A stretch of 64,000 nt of DNA from Ga0077530 sp035565975 (GCA_035565975.1 DATMRT010000009.1:1-64000), one strand, 5' to 3'. Shown: positions 35,695 to 44,621, numbered from the stretch's first letter. Translations and numbers: made by a program. The notes: generated by a model not told the origin, from the sequence alone.

Positions 35695-36564
35695 ATGCCG
35701 GTGCCGATCCTGATTGCGGGACCGACGGCCTCGGGCAAGTCGGCTCTGGCGCTCGAAATGGCCGAGCAGCACGGCGGCGCGGTCATCAATGCCGATTCCA
35801 TGCAGGTCTATTGCGAGCTGCGCATCCTGACGGCGCGGCCGACGCCCGAGGAAGAAGCGCGCGTGCCGCATCGTCTCTTCGGCCATGTGAGCGTGCGGGA
35901 CGCCTATTCGGTCGGCCGCTGGCTCGACGATGTCGCGGATGCGCTCGCATGGTGCGCGGGCGCGGGCCGGCGGCCGGTCATTGTCGGAGGGACCGGGCTC
36001 TACTTCAAAGCCCTGCTCGAAGGGCTGGCGCCGATCCCGCCGGTCGCGCCCGAGATCCGCGCGCACTGGCGCCGCGAGGCGGGCGTTCGTGCGGCGCCGG
36101 AACTCCACGGCGTGCTGGTGAAGCGCGATCCTGCAATGGCGGCAAGGCTCGATCCGGGGGATACGCAACGCATCGTACGGGCGCTTGAGGTGATCGATAG
36201 CACCGGCGTGTCGCTAGCCGAATGGCAGCGCCGGCCGGGCACGCCGCTCGTCCAGGAGGCTGAGGCGGAGCGGTATGTCATTCGCAGGCCCCGCGAGGAG
36301 GTTCGACGCCGCGTCGACGCTCGGTTCGATGCGATGATGGCCGAGGGTGCCCTCGATGAAGCCCGCGCCCTTGCCGCGCTGGATCTCGACCCGGAGCTAC
36401 CGGCGGCGCGTGCACATGGCCTGCGTCCGCTGATCGCCCATCTGCGGGGGGAGACGGATCTTCGGGCCGCCATCGAGGCTGGCAAGCTCGAGACCCGGCA
36501 ATATGTTAAGCGGCAGGAAATCTGGCTACGACGTAATATGATTGCGTGGAAATCGATATCATAG
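35695..36564 (+). CDS. miaA: tRNA dimethylallyltransferase
   Basis: A 289-residue enzyme that adds an isopentenyl group to A37 of tRNAs reading codons that begin with U. The P-loop GPTASGKSALALEMAEQ, the INADSMQVYCEL substrate loop, and VGGTGLYFKALLEGLAPIP are all in place. DPGDTQRIVRALEV and TRQYVKRQEIWLRR follow. It is six bases after ruvX and is followed by an AT-rich gap before ilvI. Confidence 0.97.
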   Translation: MPVPILIAGPTASGKSALALEMAEQHGGAVINADSMQVYCELRILTARPTPEEEARVPHRLFGHVSVRDAYSVGRWLDDVADALAWCAGAGRRPVIVGGTGLYFKALLEGLAPIPPVAPEIRAHWRREAGVRAAPELHGVLVKRDPAMAARLDPGDTQRIVRALEVIDSTGVSLAEWQRRPGTPLVQEAEAERYVIRRPREEVRRRVDARFDAMMAEGALDEARALAALDLDPELPAARAHGLRPLIAHLRGETDLRAAIEAGKLETRQYVKRQEIWLRRNMIAWKSIS

Positions 36565-36727
36565 CAATCTTACAACTATTTTGCCTTATTTAGAGTCACG
36601 GAACTCGAAAAGCGCTTGACCGCGCCGCCGCATGCGATCAAACACGCGGTCAAATCCGAAGCCTGTATTCGCGCGCGTGCCGCCCTCTTCGGCCGGCCAA
36701 CGTCGTGCGGCACGAAAGGGATAGCCC
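36560..36727 (+). promoter_or_regulatory. AT-rich leader region before ilvI
   Basis: Bases 36560-36600 are unusually AT-rich for this window (TCTTACAACTATTTTGCC) and probably include the ilvI promoter. A long untranslated leader would follow. I looked for a leader peptide with runs of Leu, Ile or Val codons and for a terminator/antiterminator pair and found neither. Confidence 0.35.
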
Positions 36728-38503
36728 ATGGCACGCACGATGACCGGCGCCGAAATGGTGATCAAAGTTCTCGCCGATCAGGGCGTGGATTTCCTGTTCG
36801 GCTATCCCGGCGGCGCGGTGCTGCCGATCTACGACGAGCTTTTCCAGCAGGAGAAGGTCAAGCACATCCTCGTCCGTCAGGAGGGAGGTGCGGTTCACGC
36901 TGCGGAAGGCTATGCGCGCTCGACCGGCAAGGTCGGCGTCGTCCTCGTCACGTCGGGACCGGGGGCCACCAATGCCGTCACAGGTCTCACCGACGCTCTC
37001 ATGGACTCGATCCCGCTCGTTTGCCTCACGGGGCAGGTGCCGACGCATCTCATCGGCAATGACGCCTTCCAGGAGTGCGATACGGTCGGCATCACGCGCC
37101 CCTGCACCAAGCACAACTGGCTGGTCAAGGACGTCAACGATCTCGCGCGCATCCTGCACGAGGCCTTCTACATCGCGAAGAGCGGCCGGCCGGGCCCCGT
37201 CGTCGTCGATATCCCGAAGGACGTCCAGTTCGCGACCGGCACGTACGTCTCGCCTTCGAACACGGCGATTGCGCACAAGAGCTACCGACCCAAGCTCAAG
37301 GGTGAGCAGCCAGCCATCCAGCACGCTGTCGAGCTGATGGCGAACGCCAAGCGTCCCGTGTTCTACACCGGCGGTGGCGTCATCAACGCCGGCCCAAAGG
37401 CGAGCCAGCTTCTCCGCGAGCTCGTTCGCCAGACCGGATTCCCGATCACGTCAACGCTGATGGGGCTCGGCGCCTATCCCGCCTCCGACAAGCAGTGGCT
37501 CGGCATGCTCGGTATGCACGGCACGTACGAGGCCAACATGGCCATGCACGATGCCGATCTGCTGATCAACATCGGTGCCCGCTTCGACGATCGCATCACC
37601 GGCCGCACGGACGCCTTCTCGCCGGGCAGCCGCAAGATCCACATCGATATCGATCCCTCCTCGATCAACAAGAACATCAAGGTCGACGTGCCGATCGTCG
37701 GCGATTGCGCCTATGTGCTCGAGGACATGATCCGCGCGTGGCGTGGGCTCGCCTCCGCGCCCGAGAAGAGCGCGCTCAAGGGCTGGTGGAAGCAGATCGA
37801 GCAGTGGCGCGCCGTCAACTGCCTCAAGTACAAGAAGCACGACGACGTGATCATGCCGCAGTACGCGCTCGAGCGGCTGCAGGCGGCGATCAAGGATCGC
37901 GATGTCTACATCTCGACCGAGGTCGGCCAGCACCAGATGTGGGCGGCGCAGTTCCTCAAGTTCGATGAGCCGAACCGCTGGCTGACGAGCGGCGGCCTTG
38001 GCACCATGGGCTACGGCCTGCCGGCCGCGATCGGCGCGCAGATCGCGCATCCGAAGGCGCTCGTCGTCGATGTTGCCGGCGATGCCTCGATCCTCATGAA
38101 CATCCAGGAGATGTCGACGGCGGTGCAGTATCGCCTGCCGGTCAAGATCTTCATCCTCAACAACCAGTACATGGGCATGGTGCGTCAGTGGCAGCAGCTC
38201 CTGCACGGAAACCGCTACTCGGAGAGCTACACTGAGGCGCTCCCCGATTTCGTGAAGCTGGCGGAGGCCTATGGCGGTGTCGGCATGCGGTGCGATCACC
38301 CTGCTGACCTCGACGATGCCATCAAGGCCATGATCGCGGTTAAGGACAAGCCGGTGATCTTCGACTGCCGCGTGGCCGCGCTCGCGAACTGTTTCCCGAT
38401 GATCCCGTCCGGAAAGGCGCACAATCAGATGCTGCTTGGCGAGGACGTCTCGCCGGAGGAGATCGACAAGGCCATCGGCAAGGAAGGCAAGGTGCTGGTG
38501 TAG
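36728..38503 (+). CDS. ilvI: acetolactate synthase large subunit
   Basis: A 591-residue thiamine-diphosphate enzyme that condenses pyruvate into acetolactate for valine and leucine, or with 2-ketobutyrate for isoleucine. The N-terminal GVDFLFGYPGGAVLPIYDEL, the TPP-activating Glu in RQEGGAVHAAEGYA, and TSGPGATNAVTGL are typical. The TPP/Mg motif is GDASILMNIQEMSTA with ILNNQYMGMVRQWQ. The regulatory subunit, ilvH, lies 1.7 kb downstream, separated by two unrelated-looking genes on the same strand. Confidence 0.97.
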   Translation: MARTMTGAEMVIKVLADQGVDFLFGYPGGAVLPIYDELFQQEKVKHILVRQEGGAVHAAEGYARSTGKVGVVLVTSGPGATNAVTGLTDALMDSIPLVCLTGQVPTHLIGNDAFQECDTVGITRPCTKHNWLVKDVNDLARILHEAFYIAKSGRPGPVVVDIPKDVQFATGTYVSPSNTAIAHKSYRPKLKGEQPAIQHAVELMANAKRPVFYTGGGVINAGPKASQLLRELVRQTGFPITSTLMGLGAYPASDKQWLGMLGMHGTYEANMAMHDADLLINIGARFDDRITGRTDAFSPGSRKIHIDIDPSSINKNIKVDVPIVGDCAYVLEDMIRAWRGLASAPEKSALKGWWKQIEQWRAVNCLKYKKHDDVIMPQYALERLQAAIKDRDVYISTEVGQHQMWAAQFLKFDEPNRWLTSGGLGTMGYGLPAAIGAQIAHPKALVVDVAGDASILMNIQEMSTAVQYRLPVKIFILNNQYMGMVRQWQQLLHGNRYSESYTEALPDFVKLAEAYGGVGMRCDHPADLDDAIKAMIAVKDKPVIFDCRVAALANCFPMIPSGKAHNQMLLGEDVSPEEIDKAIGKEGKVLV

Positions 38504-38566
38504 GCCAGCGCCTGCGAAGTGCCCAGCCATGAAAACGATCATGCCTTGGCGGATACGGCGGTCATC

Positions 38567-39415
38567 ATGACGCCTTCGCATACCCTGCAGCACTATGCGC
38601 GGCACGATGCGCTGACGCATCCGGCCGGCCATGCTTCGCTTTTCGAAGCGTTGCCGGCGGGTATGTCGGCGCTGTGCGATGTGCTGTCGGGGCTGATCCT
38701 GCACACGTCCTGGGCGGACAAGTACGGCATCCCGTCCGGCACGCCGCTGTCGCGCGAGACGAAGCCCGTGGCGGAGCGGCTGGCTGAAATCCAACAGCGG
38801 TTCGTTGGACCACTCGCCGCCGCGCGTGAACCGCTTGCGCGCCCGTTCGGCACCTGCCGCGATTTCGCGCTGTTGACATGCGGCGCTTTGCGCCATCGTG
38901 GCATTCCGGCGCGCGTGCGGTGCGGGTTCGCGACCTACTTCGCAAGTGCGCGCTATGCCGACCACTGGATCTGCGAATACTGGAGGGCCGAGGAGGCGCG
39001 TTGGGCGATGGCGGATGCCCAGCTCGACCGGCTTCAGCGCGATCAGCTCGCAATCTCCTTCGATCCTGCGGATCTGCCGGCTGATGCCTACCTTACAGCC
39101 ACCGATGCCTGGACGCTCGTCAGGTCGGGAGCTGCCGACGCCGCAGACTTCGGCCATGGCGATGCGCGCGGCCTCTGGTTCCTCAGCGTCGATCTGCATC
39201 GCGATGTGCTGGCGCTTGCCAATCGCCACGTGTCGGCGTGGGATAGCTGGCGCAGCGCGGATGCAGAGAGCAAGCGCCTTTCGGAAGATGACGTCGCCGT
39301 TTGCGATCGACTGGCGGGTGCGGCCGCCGAAGCCGTGGCCTCAGGCAATGTCGCCATCCTTGAGATGCTGGCCGCCAAGTGTGAGACGCCGCCGTGGCGG
39401 CGTTCAACCAACTGA
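38567..39415 (+). CDS. transglutaminase-like superfamily protein
   Basis: A 282-residue soluble protein. The catalytic block reads FGTCRDFALLTCGALRHRGI with the nucleophile Cys, then ARYADHWICEYW with the His, then an Asp in MADAQLD, giving the Cys-His-Asp triad of the fold. Such proteins act as peptidases, amidases or cross-linkers; the substrate is unknown. The ATG at 38567 was preferred; a GTG at 38519 is in frame. It is inserted between ilvI and a GST-like gene, an unusual position. Confidence 0.8.
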   Translation: MTPSHTLQHYARHDALTHPAGHASLFEALPAGMSALCDVLSGLILHTSWADKYGIPSGTPLSRETKPVAERLAEIQQRFVGPLAAAREPLARPFGTCRDFALLTCGALRHRGIPARVRCGFATYFASARYADHWICEYWRAEEARWAMADAQLDRLQRDQLAISFDPADLPADAYLTATDAWTLVRSGAADAADFGHGDARGLWFLSVDLHRDVLALANRHVSAWDSWRSADAESKRLSEDDVAVCDRLAGAAAEAVASGNVAILEMLAAKCETPPWRRSTN

Positions 39416-39424
39416 GATGTAGTC

Positions 39425-40189
39425 ATGCACCTCTACGTCGCCAACAAGCTCTATTCGTCGTGGTCGCTCAGGCCATGGATACTCATGACCGCCCTCGACA
39501 TTCCCTTCGAGGAAACGGTCATCCCGATGTACTTCCCCGATTCCAAGGCACGGATGCTCGATATCTCGCCGACGGGCAAGATGCCGGCTTTGGTCGTGCC
39601 GCCCGCAGAAATGCCGTCGGGGGGAAGTACCGTCTCCGGCACCTGCGGCGGCTCTTATCAGGCGATCTGGGAAAGCCTTGCGATCATGGAGTTCCTCCAC
39701 GAGCGATTTCCGGACAAGGACGTCTGGCCGCGCGTGCCGGCCGCGCGCGCCCATGCGCGCGCCATCGCGAGCGAAATGCACGCCGGCTTCCAGGCCCTTC
39801 GCCAGATGTGCCCTATGAACCTCACGAAGCGGTTCGCGCCGCGCGAGCTTTCCTCGGATGTGGCCGACAACGTGCGTCGTCTCGAAGGTTTGTGGGCGGA
39901 TGCACGGCGGCGCTTCGGCGGCGGCGGGCAATTCCTCTACGGCGCGTTCGGCGCGGCGGACGCCATGTACGCGCCCGTCGTCACGCGGCTCGACACCTAT
40001 CAGGTTCCGGTCTCTTCCGAGACGCGGCGCTACATGGATGCCGTCCTCGCGCACCCCGCTTTCGTGAAGTGGCGATCAGACGCGCTCAAGGAGCCCTGGA
40101 CGATCGACCACTACGAGGAAGGCTGGACGCCCGTCGAGACTTTCCACACGGGTGCCGAGCGCACCGACCATCCCCGCCACAAAGCCTGA
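39425..40189 (+). CDS. glutathione S-transferase-family protein
   Basis: A 254-residue cytosolic protein with thioredoxin-fold start MHLYVANKLYSSWSLRPWIL, the conserved cis-Pro in GKMPALVVP, and the glutathione gamma-glutamyl contact in AIWESLAIMEFL. An all-helical C-terminal domain follows. The SxxS region (YSSWS) may supply the catalytic Ser. An insertion (SGGSTVSGTCGGSY) sits just before the ESLAI motif and is uncommon. It lies nine bases after the transglutaminase-like gene and 20 before ilvH. Confidence 0.85.
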   Translation: MHLYVANKLYSSWSLRPWILMTALDIPFEETVIPMYFPDSKARMLDISPTGKMPALVVPPAEMPSGGSTVSGTCGGSYQAIWESLAIMEFLHERFPDKDVWPRVPAARAHARAIASEMHAGFQALRQMCPMNLTKRFAPRELSSDVADNVRRLEGLWADARRRFGGGGQFLYGAFGAADAMYAPVVTRLDTYQVPVSSETRRYMDAVLAHPAFVKWRSDALKEPWTIDHYEEGWTPVETFHTGAERTDHPRHKA

Positions 40190-40209
40190 GGGCACTGAGG
40201 ACATACGCC

Positions 40210-40761
40210 ATGTCAGAAAAAGGCACCGGCTCCGCCTACTTCCTGGAAGAGCGCAAGGACGCCACCGAGCGGCATACGTTCTCCATCCTCGTCGACAACG
40301 AGCCAGGCGTGCTCGCGCGCATTTCGTCGCTGTTCTCCGGCCGGGGTTACAACATCGAGAGCTTGACCGTCTCCGAGACGGACGAGGCGCGGCGCCTGTC
40401 GCGCTTCACCGTGGTGACGACAGGCACGCCGATGGTTCTCCAGCAGATCCGCAATCAACTGGACCGGCTCGTGCCCGTCCACAGCGTCACCGACCTCACC
40501 ACGAGCGGACAGCCGATCGAGCGTGAGCTGGCGCTCGTCAAGGTGGCGGGTAAGGGCGAGAAGCGCATCGAAGCCCTGCGGCTTGCAGAAATCTTCAGGG
40601 CGAGCGTGGTCGACACGTCCACCGAGCACTTCGTGTTCGAGATCACCGGCAAGTCGACCAAGATCGAGCAGTTCATTGCCATCATGCGCGAGCTCGGTCT
40701 GGTGGAGGTCTCGCGAACGGGCATCGCGGCCATGGCGCGCGGCGCGCAGGGTCTGGCATAG
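40210..40761 (+). CDS. ilvH: acetolactate synthase small (regulatory) subunit
   Basis: A 183-residue subunit that activates the large subunit and confers valine feedback. The ACT domain opens HTFSILVDNEPGVLARISSL, followed by FSGRGYNIESLTV. The second half contains RELALVKVAGKG and STEHFVFEITGKSTKIEQFI. The frame is open far upstream, but the start at 40210 (MSEKGTGSAYFLEERKD) is where the family begins. It follows the GST-like gene by 20 bases. Confidence 0.96.
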   Translation: MSEKGTGSAYFLEERKDATERHTFSILVDNEPGVLARISSLFSGRGYNIESLTVSETDEARRLSRFTVVTTGTPMVLQQIRNQLDRLVPVHSVTDLTTSGQPIERELALVKVAGKGEKRIEALRLAEIFRASVVDTSTEHFVFEITGKSTKIEQFIAIMRELGLVEVSRTGIAAMARGAQGLA

Positions 40762-40801
40762 GCGGCGTTTTGCCGAATGAAGAGCTCCGTCGAGCGGAGC
40801 C
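40762..40801 (+). terminator. hairpins after ilvH
   Basis: Two small stems follow the ilvH stop: CGGC-GTTTT-GCCG and GCTCCG-TCGAG-CGGAGC (40784-40800). No T run follows the second, so intrinsic termination is uncertain. The next gene is convergent. Confidence 0.3.
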
Positions 40802-40846
40802 CGTCACAGGCGAAGCACGTTAATTGTAACGCCAGCGCGTCGGCTG

Positions 40847-41185
40847 CTATTGCTTCTTTGGGTCGACCATGTCAGGGGCGCTCGCGCCTGTTGCAGCCAA
40901 CTCGTCGAAGAAGCGCCGCGCATCGAAGTTGGCCGGCATGGACGCGCCGCGGATCTGAAGCTCCTTGAAGAAGGTTTCAGGGTCCAGGCGGTTCTGGGCG
41001 CTGGCACCGGTCGCGCGCAACTCCTCGAAGAATCTCTCCGGATCGAGCGTGCCGGTGCTGACCCCGCGGCTCGAAAGCTCGTTGAAGAATTTCTTGCCGT
41101 CGAATCCTTGGGCGAGAGCAGCCTGACCGAGAACAGCCAAGCTCACGGCACCTATTGCACATATTCGCACGAGTTTCGTGGACAT
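40847..41185 (-). CDS. exported protein of four tandem 20-residue FFxEL repeats
   Basis: A 112-residue protein. A signal peptide (ICAIGAVSLAVLGQAALA) is followed by four consecutive 20-residue units at about 28-46, 47-66, 67-86 and 87-106. Their consensus is LDPxxFFxELxxxGAS, and a fifth begins at 107 and ends abruptly (VDPKKQ). The start at 41185 has GGAG upstream. The regular pattern suggests a small helical solenoid or repeated partner-binding helix. I do not recognise the family. Confidence 0.7.
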   Translation of the reverse strand: MSTKLVRICAIGAVSLAVLGQAALAQGFDGKKFFNELSSRGVSTGTLDPERFFEELRATGASAQNRLDPETFFKELQIRGASMPANFDARRFFDELAATGASAPDMVDPKKQ

Positions 41186-41532
41186 GTCGGACTCCATCCT
41201 GACTGGATCGACGCCGATCCTGGTCCGGTGACTGTGTGGGGCAAGGGGTGGAAATCCCATCGGGCGTAACCCGCAATCGCACGCGTGTATTTCCATGAGA
41301 CCGGAAGCACGAGGAGCCGACACGCGCGCTCCGAGCACGGCATGCTCTCTGCGGCCTCTCTGCGGGCGCGGGCGGCTTTACGGGGCGGCGTGCCATATCC
41401 GTGCGGTCGCACGCCTCTTTTGGGGGCTTCTACTGATGGACCCGCCGTCTCAACTGGCGACCATGGGCATCAGAAGAATGTTGTCTCGGAACATGCCGCA
41501 GCCGCTCAGCTCCGGCATATTGGGGGAGCGTT
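41186..41532. other. intergenic stretch between divergent small genes
   Basis: About 350 bases between the repeat-protein start and the small gene at 41533. Several short frames exist on both strands, none convincing. It should hold promoters for the two flanking genes. No RNA gene or terminator was seen. Confidence 0.35.
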
Positions 41533-41760
41533 ATGCGTCCACTCAAAAATGACCTTGACCGCTACAACTACGAACGCGTCCAGCTCGGTGAGTTTCATCC
41601 GGGTTCGAGCCTCCGCCCGACGCTGCTCGCGTTGTTGGACAGAACGAACACCATTGTTGCCATGCGGAAGCCGCAGCCGAGCGACCTGGTCCTGAAATGT
41701 CTCCACCGCGACGATCCTCTGCGGCACACGTATCTACGGCGGCGTTGGCGCGCGACGTAG
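41533..41760 (+). CDS. possible small protein, 75 residues
   Basis: A GGGGGAGCG ribosome-like site precedes this ATG. The product is basic, without signal peptide or membrane segment, and ends RHTYLRRRWRAT. The internal LRPTLLALLDRTNTIVAMRK is amphipathic. No family recognised; coding status rests mainly on the ribosome site. Confidence 0.4.
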   Translation: MRPLKNDLDRYNYERVQLGEFHPGSSLRPTLLALLDRTNTIVAMRKPQPSDLVLKCLHRDDPLRHTYLRRRWRAT

Positions 41761-41984
41761 AGGTCCAGGAAGGCGAGCTGGCGCGCGCCTCATATTCGCG
41801 GGCACCGCCGCGCCGTCAACTTTGAGGCACGCTCAGCGAAGCGCTGGCGGACTGGCGCGCCGAAATCCCTGGCATTCGCCGACATGCGTGTCTTCGTGGC
41901 ATCTCAGCGGAGAGTGACGCAGAACGGCACGCGTCGCCATCGCGCCGCGCGCAGTTCTGCCGAATGTCGCTGCCGGTGCCGGGC

Positions 41985-42506
41985 TCAGGCCGCCGCCGGC
42001 TTATGCTCGAGCGCCGCGCGCAGGCTGTCCTCCTGCTTCGTGGAAAGCGATGTCTTCAGGATGCGAGGATTGAAGGGCTGGATCTCGGGCAGAACCTTGT
42101 CAGGCGTCGAGCTCTTGATCAGCACGAACAGAGCCGATGAGCCGTTCGGAATGTGCTTGCCGATATCCTTGATGAACTCGTCGTTGATGCCGTAGTCGGC
42201 GAGCGAGCCCGACAGGGCACCGAAGCCAGCGCCAGCCAGTCCGCCGACGGCCAAGCCGGCAAGAGGATTGAGCACGAGCAGGCCGGCCAGCGCACCGATC
42301 AGCATTCCCGTGCTGGCGCCGCTTGCCGCGCCGATCGAGACGAGATGCACCGCCTGCTTGATCTGAACCGCGCCCGAAGCATCGCGCACCACGACACACG
42401 CGTCCTCGAGGTCGATGAGGTTCTCTTTCTTGAGGCTGCGAAGCTTCGTCAGGACTTCATCAGCGGTGCCGGTGCCGTCGAAGCCAAGGACTACGAGATC
42501 AGACAT
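41985..42506 (-). CDS. DUF1269-type membrane-associated protein
   Basis: A 173-residue protein. The opening SDLVVLGFDGTGTADEVLTK and the EDACVVVRDASGAVQIKQA strand are typical of the DUF1269 group. A glycine/alanine-rich hydrophobic centre (MLIGALAGLLVLNPLAGLAV) suggests a membrane hairpin, followed by HIPNGSSALFVLIKSSTPDK. Function is unknown for the family. The start at 42506 follows GAGAGG; the frame upstream to 42998 is not credible as coding. Confidence 0.85.
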   Translation of the reverse strand: MSDLVVLGFDGTGTADEVLTKLRSLKKENLIDLEDACVVVRDASGAVQIKQAVHLVSIGAASGASTGMLIGALAGLLVLNPLAGLAVGGLAGAGFGALSGSLADYGINDEFIKDIGKHIPNGSSALFVLIKSSTPDKVLPEIQPFNPRILKTSLSTKQEDSLRAALEHKPAAA

Positions 42507-42712
42507 GTAACCTCTCCCACCATGAAACGCTCGAGCGAGCTCAATGGACCTTTCCGCGCCCAAGCCTGGTGTTGGATGGGCGTTGACGATTCTCGGAATG
42601 CCAGTGGCAAGGACTATCGCAGGCGCGCCCGCACGAGCCATACGGGAAAACCCGTAAATGCTGCGGGAGAGCACCGAAGCGGTAAAGCGGACCGATAGCG
42701 ACCAGCACGTGC

Positions 42713-42793
42713 GGAAATGGAGATGACGGCATTCTTCGTGGCCATTCCGATGAGCGCGAGAATTCCGATCTCTAGATCCAGCGCCAGCCGCAT
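42713..42793 (-). pseudogene. possible remnant of an RND permease (TM10-11 region)
   Basis: One frame here reads MRLALDLEIGILALIGMATK followed by NAVISIS, close to the GLxxLIGLxxKNAIL pattern of RND pumps. Nothing recognisable lies on either side. The segment overlaps the end of the small Arg-rich gene. A chance resemblance is possible. Confidence 0.25.
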
Positions 42794-43032
42794 ACCCGAC
42801 GCCTGCGATGCCACCAGCACACCCACCGGCGGCGCCGTCGTCTGCGCCGACGCGGTCCCACCACGACAACCTGGGCCTTTTCGGCGAGCGGCTCGGGCTC
42901 TCCTGCTGGATTGGGAGGCAGGGACAACGGTGCGGCGTGCGCATCGGGTGTCCATGACCTGGAGAGCAAAGTTGATGCGGCTGCTGCGCCCAGACCAAGG
43001 GCTAACATCCGGCGGCGATCGATGTGGTTCAC
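42772..43032 (-). CDS. small exported protein with twin-Arg-like start and poly-Arg/Trp tail
   Basis: An 86-residue protein started at the GTG at 43032, which follows GGAGAC. The N-terminus IDRRRMLALGLGAAAASTLL resembles a TAT or Sec signal. A Pro-rich spacer (PLSLPPNPAGEPEPLAEKAQ) comes before a tail with about nine consecutive Arg and then WVCWWHRRRRVCGWRW. Similar small proteins occur widely in Hyphomicrobiales by my recollection, without known role. The two Cys and many Trp suggest a compact cationic end. Confidence 0.65.
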   Translation of the reverse strand: MNHIDRRRMLALGLGAAAASTLLSRSWTPDAHAAPLSLPPNPAGEPEPLAEKAQVVVVGPRRRRRRRRRWVCWWHRRRRVCGWRWI

Positions 43033-43166
43033 GTGCCGTCTCCCGAACGTAGGCATCCACCCCATGTGTTGATGCTAGTGAATTCGGAAAGGCGGCGTAC
43101 ATCCGAGGAAACCCGGAAATCGCCCGTGTGGCTTAGCATGAATTAACGCAGGCTTGGGCAGCACCG

Positions 43167-44621
43167 TTAAAAACTTCCGATAATCGTACCGAGCACAATG
43201 ACGACGGCGAGCGCGAGGAGAGCGCTCACGATGGCGGCCATGACGATGTCGAGGTAGCCCTCCTTGTGGCTCACGCCACAGACTGAGAGGAGCGTCACGA
43301 CCGCACCGTTGTGTGGAAGGCTGTCGAGTGTGCCCGCTCCGATCACAGCGACGCGGTGCATGAGCTCGGGGTTCATGCCGATCTCGGTCGCAAGCTTCAT
43401 GTAGCTCGGACCGAGCGCATCGAGGGCGATGGTGAGACCGCCCGACGCCGAGCCCGTCAGCGCGGCAAGTATGTTCGTCGCGACCGCTAGAGACACGAGA
43501 GGGCCACCGCCCATGGAGAGTACCCAGTCGCGCACGACGACGAAGGCCGGAAGCGAGGCAACGATGGCACCGAACCCGACGAGACTCGCCACGGATACGA
43601 TGGGCAGTACCGATGCGTTGGCGCCCGCGCTCATGGTTGCCCTGAGCTCGGGTACGCTGCGAAAGTTCATCGCGATCACGACAACAATCGCCGCGAGCAG
43701 TGCCACGATCACCGACCATAGGCCGCCGACGGCCGAGAGCCCCGCCGAGCCCCATTGCGGCTCGGCAAGGAACGCCGCGTCCATGCGCGGCAGGATCACG
43801 AACGACATCAGCAGATTGATGAGGACCACCACCACGATCGGAAGCACCGCGAGCGCGATCGGCGGCCCGCTTGGTGCTTCGGCGCTGCGATGGATTTCGG
43901 CCGGGTCGAACTCGCGCGCGGTCGTCGCGCGCTCGCGGACGATCGGATCGTCCGCGGCAATATCGGCGGTTGGGCCTTCGTCGGGCCCAAAACCTTCGCC
44001 GGCGAGGCGCGCTCGCACCTCCGCGCGCTTCAGCCACCACATGCCGAAGGCCAGCATGATGGCGGAAGCGATGATGCCGAGGCCTGGTGCCGCGAATGGC
44101 GTGGTGCCGAAGAAGGGCATGGGAATGGCGTTCTGGATGGCGGGCGTGCCGGGGAGGGCCGACATCGTGAAAGTAGACGTGCCGAGCGCGATCGCGGCGG
44201 GCATCAGACGGCGCGGCACGCCGGCCTGCCGAAAGAGCACCATGCCCATGGGAGCAAGAACGAAGAAGGCAACGAAGAGGCTGACGCCGCCATACGTGAC
44301 GATGGCGCCCGACAGCACCACCGCCAGGATTGCGCGCTCGGGACCGAGCGTGCGCGTCATGTAGGTGGCAATCGACGAGACTGAGCCCGAATCCTCCATG
44401 AGCTTGCCGAACAGGGCGCCGAGCAGAAAGAGCGGAAAGAACTGCGCAATGAAATCCGCCGCATTGATCATGAAGATCTGCGTCCAGCTCGCGAGCAGTG
44501 GCTGGCCGGAGAAGGCGGCGGCTATCAGGCCCGCGAGCGGTGCCAGAATGAGAATGCTTGCGCCGCGATAGGCGAAGTAGATGAGGCCGAGGAGACCGAT
44601 GAGGATGCCGAGAAGCCCCAT
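43167..44621 (-). CDS. GntP-family (gluconate:H+ symporter-type) permease
   Basis: A 484-residue membrane carrier with about twelve helices. The start MGLLGILIGLLGLIYFAYRG, the ILAPLAGLIAAAFSG segment and GKLMEDSGSVSSIATYMTRT are typical of GntP/DsdX-like symporters. The C-terminal LTGSASGGLTIALDALGPSY motif and HNGAVVTLLSVCGVSHKEGY fit the same family. A long central cytoplasmic loop with many charged residues is present. It starts three bases after the patatin-like gene, so the two are in one operon. The solute is unknown. Confidence 0.88.
   Translation of the reverse strand: MGLLGILIGLLGLIYFAYRGASILILAPLAGLIAAAFSGQPLLASWTQIFMINAADFIAQFFPLFLLGALFGKLMEDSGSVSSIATYMTRTLGPERAILAVVLSGAIVTYGGVSLFVAFFVLAPMGMVLFRQAGVPRRLMPAAIALGTSTFTMSALPGTPAIQNAIPMPFFGTTPFAAPGLGIIASAIMLAFGMWWLKRAEVRARLAGEGFGPDEGPTADIAADDPIVRERATTAREFDPAEIHRSAEAPSGPPIALAVLPIVVVVLINLLMSFVILPRMDAAFLAEPQWGSAGLSAVGGLWSVIVALLAAIVVVIAMNFRSVPELRATMSAGANASVLPIVSVASLVGFGAIVASLPAFVVVRDWVLSMGGGPLVSLAVATNILAALTGSASGGLTIALDALGPSYMKLATEIGMNPELMHRVAVIGAGTLDSLPHNGAVVTLLSVCGVSHKEGYLDIVMAAIVSALLALAVVIVLGTIIGSF

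Noticed and set aside
36565..36727. Possible attenuator before ilvI
   Set aside because: No leader peptide rich in branched-chain codons and no alternative hairpins were found.
37451..39229. 592-codon minus-strand frame
   Set aside because: Antisense to ilvI and the transglutaminase-like gene; no recognisable domain.
39394..40209. In-frame upstream extension of ilvH
   Set aside because: It overlaps the GST-like gene, and the IlvH family begins at the ATG at 40210.
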